This document shows, piece after piece, positions 46,746 through 60,030 of a DNA stretch of 64,000 nt. Under the pieces are notes generated by a model. That model saw only the letters and a program-made list of their open reading frames with translations. It had not been told where the DNA came from and did no database searches. The first letter of the stretch is position 1. Each line of letters opens with the position of its first letter. This DNA is from Geosiphon pyriformis (lineage: Eukaryota; Glomeromycota; Glomeromycetes; Archaeosporales; Geosiphonaceae), in assembly GCA_016748015.1 (NCBI GenBank), contig JAAOMT010000436.1, positions 2,063,071 to 2,127,070 of the forward strand, written 5' to 3'. Made by a program: the position numbers and the translations under genes.

Positions 46746-48135
46746 CCAATCTTTTATAATTGTATTAATCTTAAGTTTAATATCAACTGGATCAAGAATC
46801 AAACTACTATTATTAACCAAATAATCCAATACCACTTTTTGAAAAGAACACTCCAACATATTTCAGATAGTGTAATCTTTGTTAACCACAAAACTTACTA
46901 TCTGTTTATCAATGGCAGACTTAATGCCTATTTTCTTAGCTCTTAATAATTCAGCAAGTTTAGAAACATAATACATTTTTCTCAAACCACAAAGAACAGA
47001 ATACACATAATCCAAATTCACACCAGAATCCACAAGATTCTGAATAACTAAAGTTTTAACACTGTCTAAAGAAATTCAGCATTCCAATAAGGAAGCAAAT
47101 CTGTTATTATCCTTGTCATAAGAAGTCTTAACAATTTTTGAGACCAAAATTTCTAACTTATGAAACTTGAAAAACTCTTTGGTAAAAACATTATCAAAGT
47201 TTTTAAACCACCTTCTCTTGAATGTCTTATCAGTTAAAAGAGTCACAATTTTGCAAACAATATCTCACATAGCATTCAGATCCAAGAACTTTTTAAAAGT
47301 AATAAACTCCTTAGAAAACATCACAGTATTAACAGCCATAGCTTCTCTAAAATTGCTCTATTTGACTTTATTAGCATTTTTAATATCAAACTTTCAATAA
47401 TTTTTATTCACTTGTTTGTGCAAAACATTTAATTACATATCCAACAAGTCCTCCAAATCTACAGAAACAGAAACAGCTTGATGATTAATGTCAAAATATT
47501 TTCCAATATTATCAATATTATAATTTACTATCAAATTAATCAAATTTGAAAAAATGAACACATAATCAATTGTTTTTATGATGCCTCTAGAATTTTCCCA
47601 AGTTGGCTTATTTGCAACCAAACTACCAGCCAATGAATTAATCAATCCCAAACTAAGACATTTTTTAAAGCTAGCACATCTATATAAACTATTCTTATTA
47701 AAATTTCTATTCAAGATAATAAAAAAAGATTTGTTTACAGTCTTAGCAATCAAAAAATTAATTTTACCAGCTTGAGAAAAACAAATTGCCAGGAATACCT
47801 CAACATAAAGCCCCAAAATTGAAACAGAAAGTTTATTTTTAAAAAACAACTTGATAGAAAAGAGCCAACTAAGTATTTTAGAAACTTTGCACACATGTTT
47901 TGCCAAGACAACATTCATAACAATTGCAACTTCAGAACCCAAGTAACTAGAATCCAAACCAAAAGTAAACACCTAACCACCATTGTTTTTAATCTATAGA
48001 CAAACTCTTTCCCTTAACTTTGTTTTAGTAACAATAGAAATTATATTGTTTATATCTTTGTGCCAATGAATGACATCCTTCTGCTTGGCAGAATTGTTTA
48101 TTCCTTTAACATTACATGTGGCAATCTTCTACACT
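46746..48135 (-). pseudogene. LINE B ORF2 endonuclease and linker, broken
   Basis: Endonuclease frame 47972-47433: VAIVMNVVLAKHVCKVSKIL, LNRNFNKNSLYRCASF (family GDFN; Asp is Asn here), IKTIDYVFIFSNLIN and FDINHQAVSVSV (family SDHR region, Asp to Asn). The linker continues to 46746, where TIIKD joins WTRKRAV at 43267. Confidence 0.85.
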
Positions 48136-48142
48136 AGACTAC

Positions 48143-49960
48143 TTATTGAGAAGAGAGTTGGAAAAACATACCACCAGCCAAAACCAAACTATTGAAGTAA
48201 GCTGACAAACTCAGAACTGAGGCAGAGAGACCTTCTAACATATTTTCTAATTTAACCACTTCAGAAAAGGCAGACAGATCCAAAACTGCAGCAGTCTTAC
48301 CACTAGCAGTCTTACCCAAGCCCTCTCTTATCACTACATTATCCATCTGATTCTGTAATAGAGAAGTTACTAACAGCTAATATTTAAAACTAAACTGAGA
48401 AACTGCCAGCACAAGTAATTCTAACCTCTTAACCAACTTACTAATTTGTCCTGCAAGGCTGGTAAGATTGCTTTCAATATTAACCAAACATAATTTCAAC
48501 TTATTAACAATAGGCAAAGAAAGTTTTATCTCCAAAAAAAAATCAGAATTAGCCAAATCATTGCATGTAAAAAGAGAGGAGAAAGAAGACCTATCAACAA
48601 TTTTTGTTCAAAAAACACCACCAAAAGAAACAGAGCAAACAATTAATACTAAACATTTGGCATAAATTGATGTCAGCCTGTTTTTATTCTCCTTAAATAG
48701 CACTCTATAAGAAGAAGTGCCAAGAGAATTTTTTTTATCAAAAGTATAGCCTAATAATGTGTAACCCAATTTTTCATACTTAGCATATTTGGCAGAGCTT
48801 AATTAAGACCAACATAGAGTAGCATTCTGTAGTACTAGTGTGGTTCCTATAATAACATCCAGAAAAGCTACAGAATCAAAACAAACAATTACACACCTGG
48901 CCCAAGTATAAATAACTGGATAACAGTTGATGACACATGTTTTTCCACCTACTAAGCTGATGTAATTTCAAATATTATGTGCATTAGTTTTTATCAATAA
49001 AGTATAGAACAATGCTCTATAATTATCTTTTTTATTTCAAGATTTTTTGTTCTTATCAGATCTGGCAACATATACAGCATTTTTTTTAATTAAGATAAAC
49101 CACTTTGCTGTGACCAAATTAGCATGATCTAATTGCTTAAACTCAACCATAATCTTTTGCCAAAGTCCCACCAACTGCATCTTGATCGACTTAATTATTC
49201 CAAACTTGGACAGTGCAGTGTATACAGTCTCAGTTAATGTTCCAACTGAAATTTCTCTTATCACTACAGCCCAATCTGAACAATCAGCAGATTTCTTGAA
49301 ATTGATGTTTATTAAAATCTTTACACTTTTTGCTTTTTTAACAGCCTAACCTAAGCTAGATTCAAAAGTGAATGTTACTCTGATAATTCCAGCAAATTTT
49401 GAGGAAGTAAATGCCCCTCCAAAACCATTAACTTTTGAAAATAATTTTTTAATAACCACAAGCTTTTCTTGAACTAACTTTTCAACAATATTGTCAAGAC
49501 TAATATCCAAAGCAAAAGACTTTCTAACTAATACATTAACCAGATTTTTTAGAAAGAAGGAAAACCACAGGACTATTTAAGAGAATGTTATTATCAACAT
49601 CATTGCTTAAAAAGTTGATTTTGTCTAATGATTTGCCTAGTAACTAACTTAGATTTTTTTGGTATTTGGTTCATATTTTTTTCTTCTAAAACATCTTTTT
49701 TATCATAATTTATATTAGTTTCCTTAACCAAGAACTTTTTCTCCATATTGACATTATCAGATTTGATGGTATTATTAGTTTCAAACTCTTAAGAACATCC
49801 GACCAGTTTATTAGACTAAATTATCTTATAAGTAGCACTATCTTTTAGAACACCTCTTTTTCTCTTTTCTTAGAGACAACACTTTCACTAACAGTATCAA
49901 AACCAAAGTCTTTAACAGTCTTTTTCATAATAGCAATACTACAGCCAACAGTGGCCTTAA
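48143..49960 (-). pseudogene. LINE B ORF1, broken
   Basis: The RRM-like segment VIREISVGTLTETVYTALSK...IKSIKMQLVGLWQKIMVEF (49264-49037) is best preserved. Second RRM-like part, knuckle region and Leu-rich coiled-coil-like tail (48346-48143, VVIREGLGKTASGKTAAVLD) follow with many stops. The knuckle near 48780-48740 is degraded. Confidence 0.7.
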
Positions 49961-50060
49961 AATCAAGCAAGAATGGTTTGGATTTATTGTACTAAATTGC
50001 TAAAAACTTCTTTCAAAAAACTTTTAATTCTTTTTTAAGAATTTGAAACAAAAGAGAGAA

Positions 50061-50264
50061 AAAAGTTTTTAATATTTTAAATAATAATTTAAGTTAAAGT
50101 ATAAATATTATTTAAATTTTTATAATAAAAATAAAAAAATATTAATTCTAAATAAGTTTGTTAATAACAATAATTAATATAATTTAATTAAATAATAATA
50201 AATATTTTTTGTATTTTATTTATTATTACTTGTATATGTATATATTTTTTTTTACAAGTTTTAC
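50061..50264 (+). other. AT-rich spacer between LINE B and LINE C
   Basis: About 200 bp of A/T-rich sequence with no recognisable feature. It separates the 5' end of LINE B from the 3' end of LINE C, both on the minus strand. Confidence 0.6.
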
Positions 50265-53200
50265 AAATGAAGTCCAACTGCTATCTAATATATAGAACCA
50301 AACTAAGTGGAACTAACTAAACACAGCTCACATACTTACTACATGTAACCAGCCACTTGGACCAAACAAGACAATACTACATGTCTATACTAACAAATAC
50401 ATTACCACCTAAACCAAAAAAAAAATGACACAATTTGTGCCTACCAAATCTAACAGCAAAAAATTTCATAATCTCAAGCATACAGACAATTCCAACTGAC
50501 AACATAAAAACTAAACAACAAGACAAGTCTGAAACCACACTATCATCTCTAATCAAGCCAGCTTTTTTCATATTCACCCTATGTTTGGCTCTGACAACTC
50601 ATATCTTGGCATAATACAATTCTACCACAAATCTACTGAACTCTACAAGAGCAAGCACAGCTTTTCTCTTTCTTTCAAAAACCAAAACAGCCTCAGCATA
50701 CTAATTTCTTAACACAAAATTCTTGCAAATAACTGTGTATAGGCTCATATCTAAAAAATGCATAGAAAGTAATCACAAAATAGCAGAAGCAGATGAGCAT
50801 GAAATACCAGACAACAATATCTATTTACTAGCAGCCTTAACCAAAATATTTCCATAAAGATTAGAGTTACCAAAATAAGTAAAACCATGATCAGACAGTT
50901 CTATTTTGTCACACAACAAGCACAACACTCCAGAATAACCCCTGTTATACAATCTTTTCCTAACTGTTACTAGAAATTGTTTATAAACAGCTTTCATCAA
51001 ATATGTGCACAAATTGGCTGACTTTCTACCAGTAAACCCAGAAAGTATATGTAAATCAGAGTGCCAAACCTTTGTAGTAGTTTTTCACTTAATTTTTTTA
51101 ATTATAGCATTTAAAATTATATTACAACCAAGACCAGCTTCTCAATGAGCATGGCAAATTAATTGGTACAGATCATAAACAAAGTGACAAACATTGCCAA
51201 ACACAGCAGTTTTTTCAGCAATCAAATACTTTTCCTAAACTCTAACCAGCAAAAAAAAAGACAAAGACATGGCTTCATTAGTCAATGCATCAGTCCTAAC
51301 ATTGCTAAATACACCAGAATGTTCCTTAACTTTCACTTATATAATAGAAATGTCTTTATTCCTAAGAAGATTGACTATATACAATCTTTCAATCCAACAT
51401 TGGTTGCAGAAGTCAGGCACAATGAAAAAAGCCTCAGACATATAGACATTAATTGCAGATTGGCTATTTAAGTACAAAACTACAGAGCATGAAAACAGAA
51501 TACACTCTAAAGCCAAAGCAACAGCCTACAATTCAGTTAAAGTAGAGGACATAAGTTCAACTACCTTAATCTTAATATCTGCATTTACAGCTGGAAAGTA
51601 AGCAGCTGTTTCACCTGTTACCTCATTAGAGCCAGCACTTTTTAAAGACCCATTTGTATAGATCTCAATGTAATTAAACCACACTTTCAGTAAACCATTA
51701 TGAACATTAGAGAACTTATCAGAATCCAAAACATTAAGCACATCTTTTTCAAGAACAGCAGCAGTTCTAACCCCCAAAAAAACAGAATTGTGCATAAACT
51801 CAAATGTTAACATGAACCAATGAGACACAGAGCCCCTTAGATTCAACTGCTTCTAACACTAAAATGTTTTTCAATCTATTACATCCCGTTTTTTGTCTAC
51901 AAGTCTGTCACCAAATGCAATACCAAATCACTTTAATGATAAAACAGATTTATAATACAAGGACTAACCCAAGATAACAGACATTGGAAAATTGCCAGGC
52001 TCATAAAAGACACTAGGCAGATTGTTCACCAAAGATAACTCATTATTCAGCAAAATTTTTACCACCCCAGCCAAGAAATTGTTTATAAGATTAACATGCA
52101 ACCTGACAGGAAATTGTAAAGAATTTAGAAAAAACCATCCCAAAACTTGTAAATCCAAAAATTTATGATCAAATAAATGTCCAAAGATGTCACAGTCATT
52201 GGAAAATGAAATCAGTGAAGCCAGTTTTCTCTTAGACTGCACTTGCTTAAAGAGTTTTAAACTATACAGAAAAGGATGATGCAAAATCTCCTTGGAAAAA
52301 TCACATGGTAAATCAGTCTTGGCTCTAAAACCTTTTTTAATTATAGTATCCTACTTATAACATATTTTCAAAGAAACAAAACTAAATTGTATGCAAAAGC
52401 TAACAATGGACTGTAAGACAGCTGAAACCAAGTAACAAAATTGTTTATCTGTAATAATCTTTCTCAATACTATGTTAATAAAAAACCTGACATCTTTATA
52501 AGCTTGAGCCAAACTGGGTTTAGAGAAATCTTCAGTTGATAAAAAGATACCCAGATATCAGTATAACTCATTCTTTTTAGCAATCAAAATTGGCAAGCCA
52601 TTAATCAACAGTAAAGTATTCTTAACATCTTGATTGATAAGAATAGTCATTATCTTATCATTATTAATTAAAATATTATTGACCTCAAAAAACTCACTAG
52701 GAATGTTCAAAATATACTGCATAGAAGTTTGACAGCTTTCAATCCAAATCATATTATCTACAAAGACATCAGAAGCCAAAAAAAAAGTTTTTTTTCCAAC
52801 TGTCTTAATCTTGTCAGACTTTACCACAAATTTAGTATCTATTTTGTATCTGCACAAATGCTCATGTCTTTTTACCTCATCCAAAAGTGGATCATAAAAA
52901 ATCCTCTAAAAGAGCAGAGAAAAAACCTCTCTTTGATCCAATCCATCATGTATTCTATAATTTTTTGAAAGCCCAAAGTCAGTTATTACTCTGTTAACCC
53001 TATCCTTATAAATGTCACCAAAAAACTAAATGAACTGCTTACACATTTTGATGTGATGCAAGCTTGCTCTCAAATAATGCCAGTCTACTGAATCATAAAC
53101 TTTGTGCATATCTTGCAAGACCAATCAAAGTTTTCTATTTTTTTCTAGAGCATCTTTAACAATAGATTCAATTGCAAAAATAGAAGACTGGATAAAAGTA

Positions 53201-54834
53201 CTCTTCAACACCAAAAAATTATCACCACAAAGAACATCAAATTTGCTACAAGCCAAAAATATTCAGTTAGAAAAAATCTTAAATAAAATTTTATGTGCAG
53301 TATTGACTAATGTGATAGTCTTAATATTTGTTAAAACACCATTCCATTTATAAGGTTTTAGGATTATTAAAACCCATGCTCTCTTTCAAATAGCTGGAAC
53401 TATGTCCAAACTCAAACACAAATTTAGCAGTTTTAAAAAACAGGCCAATACTTTTTTATCACAATGTTTCCAAAGTTCATTAGGTATTTTAAACAACCCA
53501 GCTGCTTTATTATTTGGCAAACTATTAATAACTAAAGACAATTCTGCCATACCAATCTTTTTTATTATACTGAAGAAAGCATTACTATCTACATAATTTA
53601 GAGACATATATTGTCGAGACTAAAGATTAAGTATTTTTGGAAATACTGAACACTTCTTTATCTATCCTTTCATAATTTTATCGATCTTAAGCTTAATTTC
53701 ATTAGGCTCAACCACCAATACATCATCTACTACCAAGTGATCTAGAACTACTTTGCAAAATGGACATTCTAAGATGCTTCTTATTATCCACTTTTTGTTA
53801 GAACAGAAATTTTTTATACAATGATCAATTATTTTTTTAATAGCAATATCTTCAGCAATCTTAAACTCACAATACTTAAATTTCCTGTATCTTTTCCTCA
53901 CTACTAACAAATGCTTAATTAGATCTATTAAGCTTGCACCATCTAGTATTAAACCAACAACCATGAACACTTTGACTTTATTAATATCTAACCAGACTTT
54001 TACAAAGTGGTCAAAGTTTAGAAGATTACCAGAATTCTGATATTTCACAATCTTAGCAATAAGCAGTTCTAATTTGAAGAATTTTGAAGATTGTTTATTT
54101 CTTGAGCAATTATACTTGTTATACCAAATTTTAGAAAACACCACATTAACAGTTTGTACCACAGCTTCTTCTAGTATTTTCCACATTATATTTAAGTCAT
54201 TATTGTCTTTTGTACTCTCAAACATGTCTGATTTGACCAATAATTCAGCAGAAGAATGGTTTTTAAAGCCTAACCATTGAACATTATCTGTATCTCCCAA
54301 TTTGAACTTCTATCAGCCTCAATTGGCTTGCTTGCAAGTACTAATAAGATGAGCATCCAAGAGTTTACCCAAACTGATTGAAACTGAAACTGACTTGTAA
54401 TCTGTATCAAAAAATTTTGACACATCATTGACTTTGTGCAATGTAATTGTAAATGCCAAATTTCTACTTATGAAAACAAAATTGATCACTCTTTCAACAC
54501 CTCTAGAATTGTTTTAAGTAGAAGCTTTGGCCAATAAATGTCCATTAAAAGTGTTAACCAGGTCTAAACCCAAGCAGAACTTGAAACTTGCACTTCTCTT
54601 AGATCCATTTTCATTAAAATTACCACCCAAAATCATGAAAAAACTGGAATTGACAGCTTTGGAAATCATAAAGTTGATATCAACAGCTTAACCAAAGCAT
54701 GTGCCAACTGAAGCACCAGTATAGAGACCCAAGATTGTAACTAAAAGTTTATTTTTGAACAAAAGACACACAAAAATCAAACAATCAGAAATCTTCTCAA
54801 TCTTTAACACATGTTAAGCCAAAAAATTATCCAT
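50265..54834 (-). mobile_element. LINE C, 3' part
   Basis: Minus-strand LINE from its 3' end near 50265 to the N2 insertion. It includes the endonuclease C-terminal half, linker, RT, RNase H and C-terminal finger. It gives the uninterrupted order used to read LINEs A and B. Confidence 0.88.
50377..54834 (-). pseudogene. LINE C ORF2, broken
   Basis: Endonuclease half: LGGNFNENGSKRSASFKFCL (GDFN has become GNFN) and FDTDYKSVSVS. Linker 54300-53662 (open 212 codons: SSAELLVKSDMFESTKDNND start, CPFCKVVLDHLVVDDVLV end). RT: SLPNNKAAGLFKIPNELW, then DVFVDNMIWIESC near 52745-52765 with Asn for the second catalytic Asp, then INNDKIMTILIN. RNase H: IYTNGSLKS (Asp to Asn) and MSSTLTEL. Zinc finger remnant VLCLLCDKIELSDHGF (51012-50821). 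Confidence 0.87.
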
Positions 54835-55798
54835 TGTTACAGGTAATTATTTGGGGTCTCAAAGCAAATAACAAACCCATAACTTGGTGTTCAATTGATA
54901 TAATAATGTTGGTTTCTAAAGATTTTTGTGATCTGAAGATTTTGGTTATCTGAAGGTTTTAGTTGAGTTTTTTGTATAATAGACAAAGATTTCAATGTGG
55001 TTTTTTTTCAATGATGTTTCAGATGTCAACCCACAAATTAAAGTAGTTGTTGTCCATTGCTTTCTGGAATCGCAATTCTGTCAATTCTTTTTTTGGCATA
55101 ATGGCCAGCAATCTCTTGGTAAGCTATCCTCTTATAGAGTGTCTACTCTTATTTCTGGATCTTTTACCAGTGCTATATCCTGATATCAATAACTCAGCAC
55201 TTAATCTTTTTAATCAATTAGTAAACAACAAAAGAAAAAAAAATAAAAAAAAATAAAAGAAAATAAAAAAATAAAGAAAATAAAATAAGAAATAAGTATT
55301 CTGTCAATAGCCATGATCAAGAGCTATTGTGTTAGCAAGTTAAGTAGTAGATAATAACATGGATTTAAGGATAATAGATAATTTCATTAATATAAAAGCA
55401 ATTTCATTTCAAGTTATAGTATTCTATCTTTTGAAAGAAAGGTATTTAATAATTATGATCTGTAAGTCTAATTAACTTTGAGAGTCTTACTGACTCTCAG
55501 TCTTCTTGACTTTGAGCCTAATTGATCAATTTTTTAGCTTCTGATACTACTGCTATATATACATAAATTTATGTTCTACGAGATTGCTTACATTCCCGAA
55601 CAATGTGCTATGATTTCTTGAGCAATGCTCATATTGCTAAGCAATATGCCCTAATTTTCTAACATTGCTCCATATTGTTGAGCAATGTGCTGTAATTTCT
55701 GACATTGCTCCACATTGCTGAGCAATGTGTTCATATGTTAATTACTACTCTTTTATTGGTTTATTATTTTTTATATCTGTTTTTCTTTATAAGTAATA
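54835..55798 (-). repeat. 3' LTR of N2
   Basis: Plus-strand TGTTACAGG...GTAATA. The U3 array of ATTGCTGAGCAATGTG palindromes occupies 55580-55735. The usual hairpin is not preserved. Polypurine complement TCTCCTTCTTTTAA follows. Confidence 0.9.
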
Positions 55799-56039
55799 TT
55801 ATCTCCTTCTTTTAATATTAAGCTTCATTAAAATCTTCTAAATCTCTCTTTTGCATCAATGTTGTTGTTGTAATTTCTATGGCTATTTGTAATCTAATTT
55901 TGGGTTTTTAACTATAGTGGTTTGTCCAGAATATCAATTTCAAATCTTGTATCTGTATTATGTGCATGTTTAGACATAATGTCCTTATTATTATCATTGA
56001 ATTTAGTTAATTCCTGCTCTATTTGTAAGATTTAAAAGC

Positions 56040-56280
56040 ATGATATATCATTCAGTGTTTGAAACAGAGTTTGAATTGTTGTTGCCATTAAGAGAGTTTG
56101 AATTATTGTTGTCATCAGTGGAGTTTGAATTGTTGTTGTCATTAACAAAGTTTGAATTGTTGTTGTCATTAACAGAGTTTGAATTATTGCTGTTATCAGT
56201 GGAATTTAAATTGAAATTAAGTTTTGATTTTGATTCCTATTTGTTCTTGCTGATTGGTTCTTCTTCGAATATATGATGTA
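56040..56280 (-). pseudogene. Acidic repeat linker before dUTPase, N2
   Basis: A repeat coding Asn/Ser/Asp (complement of GAGTTTGAATTGTTGTTGTC, about six units of 27 bp) equals the N1 and T3 linkers. The long open frame on the opposite strand here is only its complement. Confidence 0.6.
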
Positions 56281-56329
56281 TGAAAGTGAATTGTGATTAC
56301 ATCCCATTATTTTGACTCAAGACCATCAG

Positions 56330-56880
56330 ATGAGTTTTTCTGATTTATTGGTACTGTGGGAATTAGGTTTTATTGGGTTATTGGAGATAAGTTTTCTTAT
56401 ATAATAGTGATGTTTGGAATTTATCAAACTTCAAATGTTTGGGTTTTTGAATAATTCCCAGAGTTTGAATTGCTAAAGGTTTAATGAGTTTTAACAACAG
56501 TAAGTTTCTTTGTGCAATAATGGAATTGGAATTATCAGGTTTCAAATGTTTGAGTTTTTGAATGATCAGTTCTTAAATAATCAGAGTTTTAACAAGTTTA
56601 TTAAAAATAAGTTTCAAATGTTCAGGGTTTTAATGATCGGGTCTTGAATAATTAGAGTTTAACAAGTTTTTAACAAATTTATCAAAGATAAGTTTTGAAT
56701 GTTCAGGGTTTTAATGATTGGATTTGGAGTTTTAATTTAACAAGTTTTAATGAATTTATCAATAATAATTTCGAATGTTCAGGGTTTTAATAATTGGGTC
56801 TTGAATAATTGCAGTTTTAATTTAACAAGTTTTTTAATGAATTTATCAACAATAAGGTAAAATAAAGATTTTACAAATCT
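56330..56880 (-). repeat. Minisatellite in N2
   Basis: Units contain TTCAGGGTTTTAATGAT, GTCTTGAATAAT and GTTTTAATTTAACAAG, the complement of the 87-bp repeat in N1, with more variable spacing and about five units. Confidence 0.8.
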
Positions 56881-56980
56881 TAAGTGATTTTCTCTTGTTT
56901 TCTCTTGGTCTGCCACTTTTCTGCATAGTTGTTGCTAGTACTGGTTCTCTGTTAGATTATACCTCACAAAGAGCACCAAA

Positions 56981-57805
56981 TGTTATAGGTGATTATTTGG
57001 GGTCTCAAAACAAATAACAAACTCGTAACTTGGTGCTCAATTGATATAATGTTATTGATAATATCTGTAGATTGTTTGTGATCTGAAGGTTTTGGTTATT
57101 TAAAGGTTTTGGTTGAGTCTTTTGTATAATGAACAAAGATTTCAATGTGGTTTTCTTTCAATGGTGTTTCAAGTGTCAACTCATGGGTTAAAGTAGTTGT
57201 TGTCCATCACTTCCCAGAATCACAATTCCGTCAATTCTTTTTTTGGCATGGTGGTTGATAAGCTATCCTCCTATAAAGTGTCTACTCTTATTTCTGGGTC
57301 TTTTATCAGTGTTATATCCTGACATTAGTAACTCAGTGCTTAATCTTTTTAATCAATTAATAAACAACAAAAGAAAATAAAATAAAGAAAAATAAAAGAA
57401 AATAAAAAAATAAAATAAGAAATAAGTATTCTGTCAATAGCTATGATTAAGAGCTATTGTGCCAACAGGTTAAGTAGTGAATAATAACATGAATTTAAGG
57501 ATAATAAATAATTTTATTAATATGGAAGTGATTTCACTTTTAATTATAGTATTCTATCTTTTGAAGGAAGAGTATTTAATAATTATAACCTGTAAGTCTA
57601 ATTGACTCTAAGAGTCCTATTGACTCTCAGCCTTCTTGACTTTGAGCCTAATTGACTAATTTTCTAGTTTCTGATACTACTGCTATATATACATAAATTT
57701 ATGTTCTACAAGATTGCTTACATTTTTGAACAATGTGCTTATGTGCTAATTATGATTCTTTTATTGGTTTACTATTTTCTATATCTGTTTTTTTTATAAG
57801 TAACA
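56981..57805 (-). repeat. 5' LTR of N2
   Basis: Plus-strand TGTTATAGG...GTAACA. It is about 140 bp shorter than the partner LTR because nearly the whole U3 palindrome array is missing (only one box, near 57725). Confidence 0.9.
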
Positions 57806-60030
57806 CCATAATTATAGCAACACCAGCATTATGAAAACCCACATCCAAATCAGCAGTAAAAACCTAGATTCTATCAAACTTATTTATAATCCAAGGCCTA
57901 ATGTTAGACCTCAATTTTGTTTTAGTAACAATAAAAACCATATTACTCAATTCTTTATGCCAATGAACAATGTCTTTTTGCTTAGCCAAATCTGTTATAC
58001 CCTTAATATTACATGTGGCCACCTTCCAAATGAGCTCACTTATTAAGAAGAATAATGTATTAAGAAACCTGAATTTACATACAACAGATCTAACTTCTCC
58101 AAAATTGAGCTAATAGAAACTTTAAGAGCTATCATCTTAGATTCTAAACTACCAATCTTGAAAGTAAAAACTTTTGAATTATTCAGACTCAAATCTACCA
58201 TCTTGTCTTCTATTACAGGAAATAGAAGAGAGAAAGATGGCCATGGGACATCCAAAATCATATCAGCATCTGACATTAACAACATAAGAGCAGAAACAAC
58301 TAAAAGTTTAACTTGAAAGACAAGTATCAGGAGCACCAGCTCCATACCATTTAATCTGTACACAATATCTGACACTTGATCAGCCAGCAATTCCAAAGAG
58401 TATTCCAGTAAAGCCAGATAATTACCAATTAAGAAATTATTTTGAGCAACCAGAGTGCTCTTTTTGTTATATGAGGCACCAAAAAAAGAAGAACCAAACC
58501 CAAAACTGGAACTGAAATAGGAACCACCAGAAAAAAAAACAAAAAAAACTACCTGTGTCCAAGACTTGCCACCAAAAGCAGCAGGACAGGAGATAAGAAT
58601 ACTTTTCTTTGTATACAGCTTTGCCAATTGAAGATGGTGCATTTTTGAAGTGACTCTTTTAAAGATTTTTGAAGACTTAGAGATGGATGTAATTAACACA
58701 TCACACTTTAAAGCAGAATGACCAAAATGCCCATACTTCTTACAACAAACCAAATCCAACTTAGTCCAAAAAAGTTTAATGCCACCAAATATTGGCTCAG
58801 TGCAATATGCAGAATCCAAATTTTTATCAGATTCAAAACCAATCACAACACAGTAAATTCAGTTGCCAGTATCAAATAAATGATTAATAATGTATGTTTT
58901 ATTACAATCTTATCCAAAAGAGTGCCCAAATTATGAGCAGTTGTTTCCATAGGCAAAATAAACAACAAAGCCCTGAATTAATTCCTTGATGCCCAAGTAT
59001 CATGATCTTTTACAGTCATAACTACATGCACTGAATCTTTACCAATCAAAAAAGACCATTTAACAACCAACTGTTTAGCCTGACTTAATTTGGTGAATTT
59101 TACCACAGCCTTCTGCCACATACCAATCAGCTGAATTTTGATTAACTTAATTTCACCAAATTCAGATACTACAGTGATGATCATTTTTTTTGACATATCT
59201 ATGAAAATTTCTTTAATGACCACAGCCTGATCTGAATGTATTCTTTGTTTTTTGATATTAATGTTTGTGATAATCTCATTCTCTTCAGCCAATGAAGCAG
59301 TCTTTTTCATGTTGATCTCAGAAGTAAAGATAGATTTAATAATCCCTTCAAATTTTGAGAGAGTAGTGGCCCCCCAAAACTATTGATTAATGAAAATAAT
59401 TTTCTAACAGCCTGTGTCTTTACCATAACAGATTTCCCTTTCACAGTACTAAAATTAATATTAAAAGCAAAGAATTTTTTGATTAGATACCTCAACCTGA
59501 GTTTTGATAATTTTTGGATTAACCCACTTTTTGTTAAGAAATATTTTAAGAAAAGGAGAGAGAAGATCACTATCTTCATCCATGCCATAATTAATTAAAC
59601 TAAAAGGGGAGCCACAGACCAGACCAGTATTAATTCTTTTGGCTTTAAAGGTGTTTACTGCCAAACTAAGAAGAAAGCCATTGCCAACACCAAATAAAAC
59701 ATCATTATCTCTACTATTACTGAAAACACTGTTTATATCTGAATAGACACCATCATTATAACTAAATTTGACCAAAAAAATATCTTTTTTATCTCCAGAA
59801 TGCTTGATATTACCAACTAAAACTTTTTTTTTGGAAAAAAATACCACCAACTGAACTATGAAGAGCATCTTTTAGAGTCTTTTTCTTAAACATACTGCTA
59901 TTCAAAGCAGTTTTTAGGTTCATTACAAAAGGGTTATTAGCTTGAGAAATGTTGAAAATAATAAAACAGGTAAGATAAAAAACAAAAACTTTTTATTTAA
60001 AAAATTGCTCTTGGGAGAATTTGGATAAAG
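57806..60030 (-). mobile_element. LINE C, 5' part
   Basis: Continues LINE C beyond N2 (AGVAIIM of the endonuclease meets MDNFLA at 54834) and extends through ORF1 to about 60030, next to AT-rich sequence. Confidence 0.85.
58043..59930 (-). pseudogene. LINE C ORF1, broken
   Basis: N-terminal frame 59868-59461, RRM-like region VVIKEIFIDMSKKMIITVVS and IQLIGMWQKAVVKFTKL (59310-58978), then frame 58846-58043: CCKKYGHFGHSALKC is the zinc knuckle with its second Cys changed to Tyr, FGGKSWTQVVFF, a Ser/Gly/Phe-rich stretch and LLADQVSDIVYRLNGMELV (coiled-coil-like). It ends at 58043, immediately before the endonuclease frame. Confidence 0.78.

Larger units (their letters stand above)
46746..50060 (-). 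mobile_element. LINE B, 5' part (ORF1, endonuclease, linker)
   Basis: Minus-strand continuation. Order from 50060: ORF1, endonuclease, linker to the N1 junction. Coding similarity ends near 50060, before AT-rich sequence. Confidence 0.85.
54835..57805 (-). mobile_element. Non-autonomous LTR element N2
   Basis: 2,971 bp, minus strand, TSD CCAT (54831-54834 and 57806-57809), inside the endonuclease of LINE C. LTRs are 964 bp (3') and 825 bp (5'). The internal 1.2 kb matches N1: gag start region with GTGGCAGACC (near 56920), minisatellite, acidic linker, dUTPase motif 1 (AHNTDTRFEIDIL, near 55955), then the 3' end. It appears to share N1's deletion junction. Confidence 0.92.
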
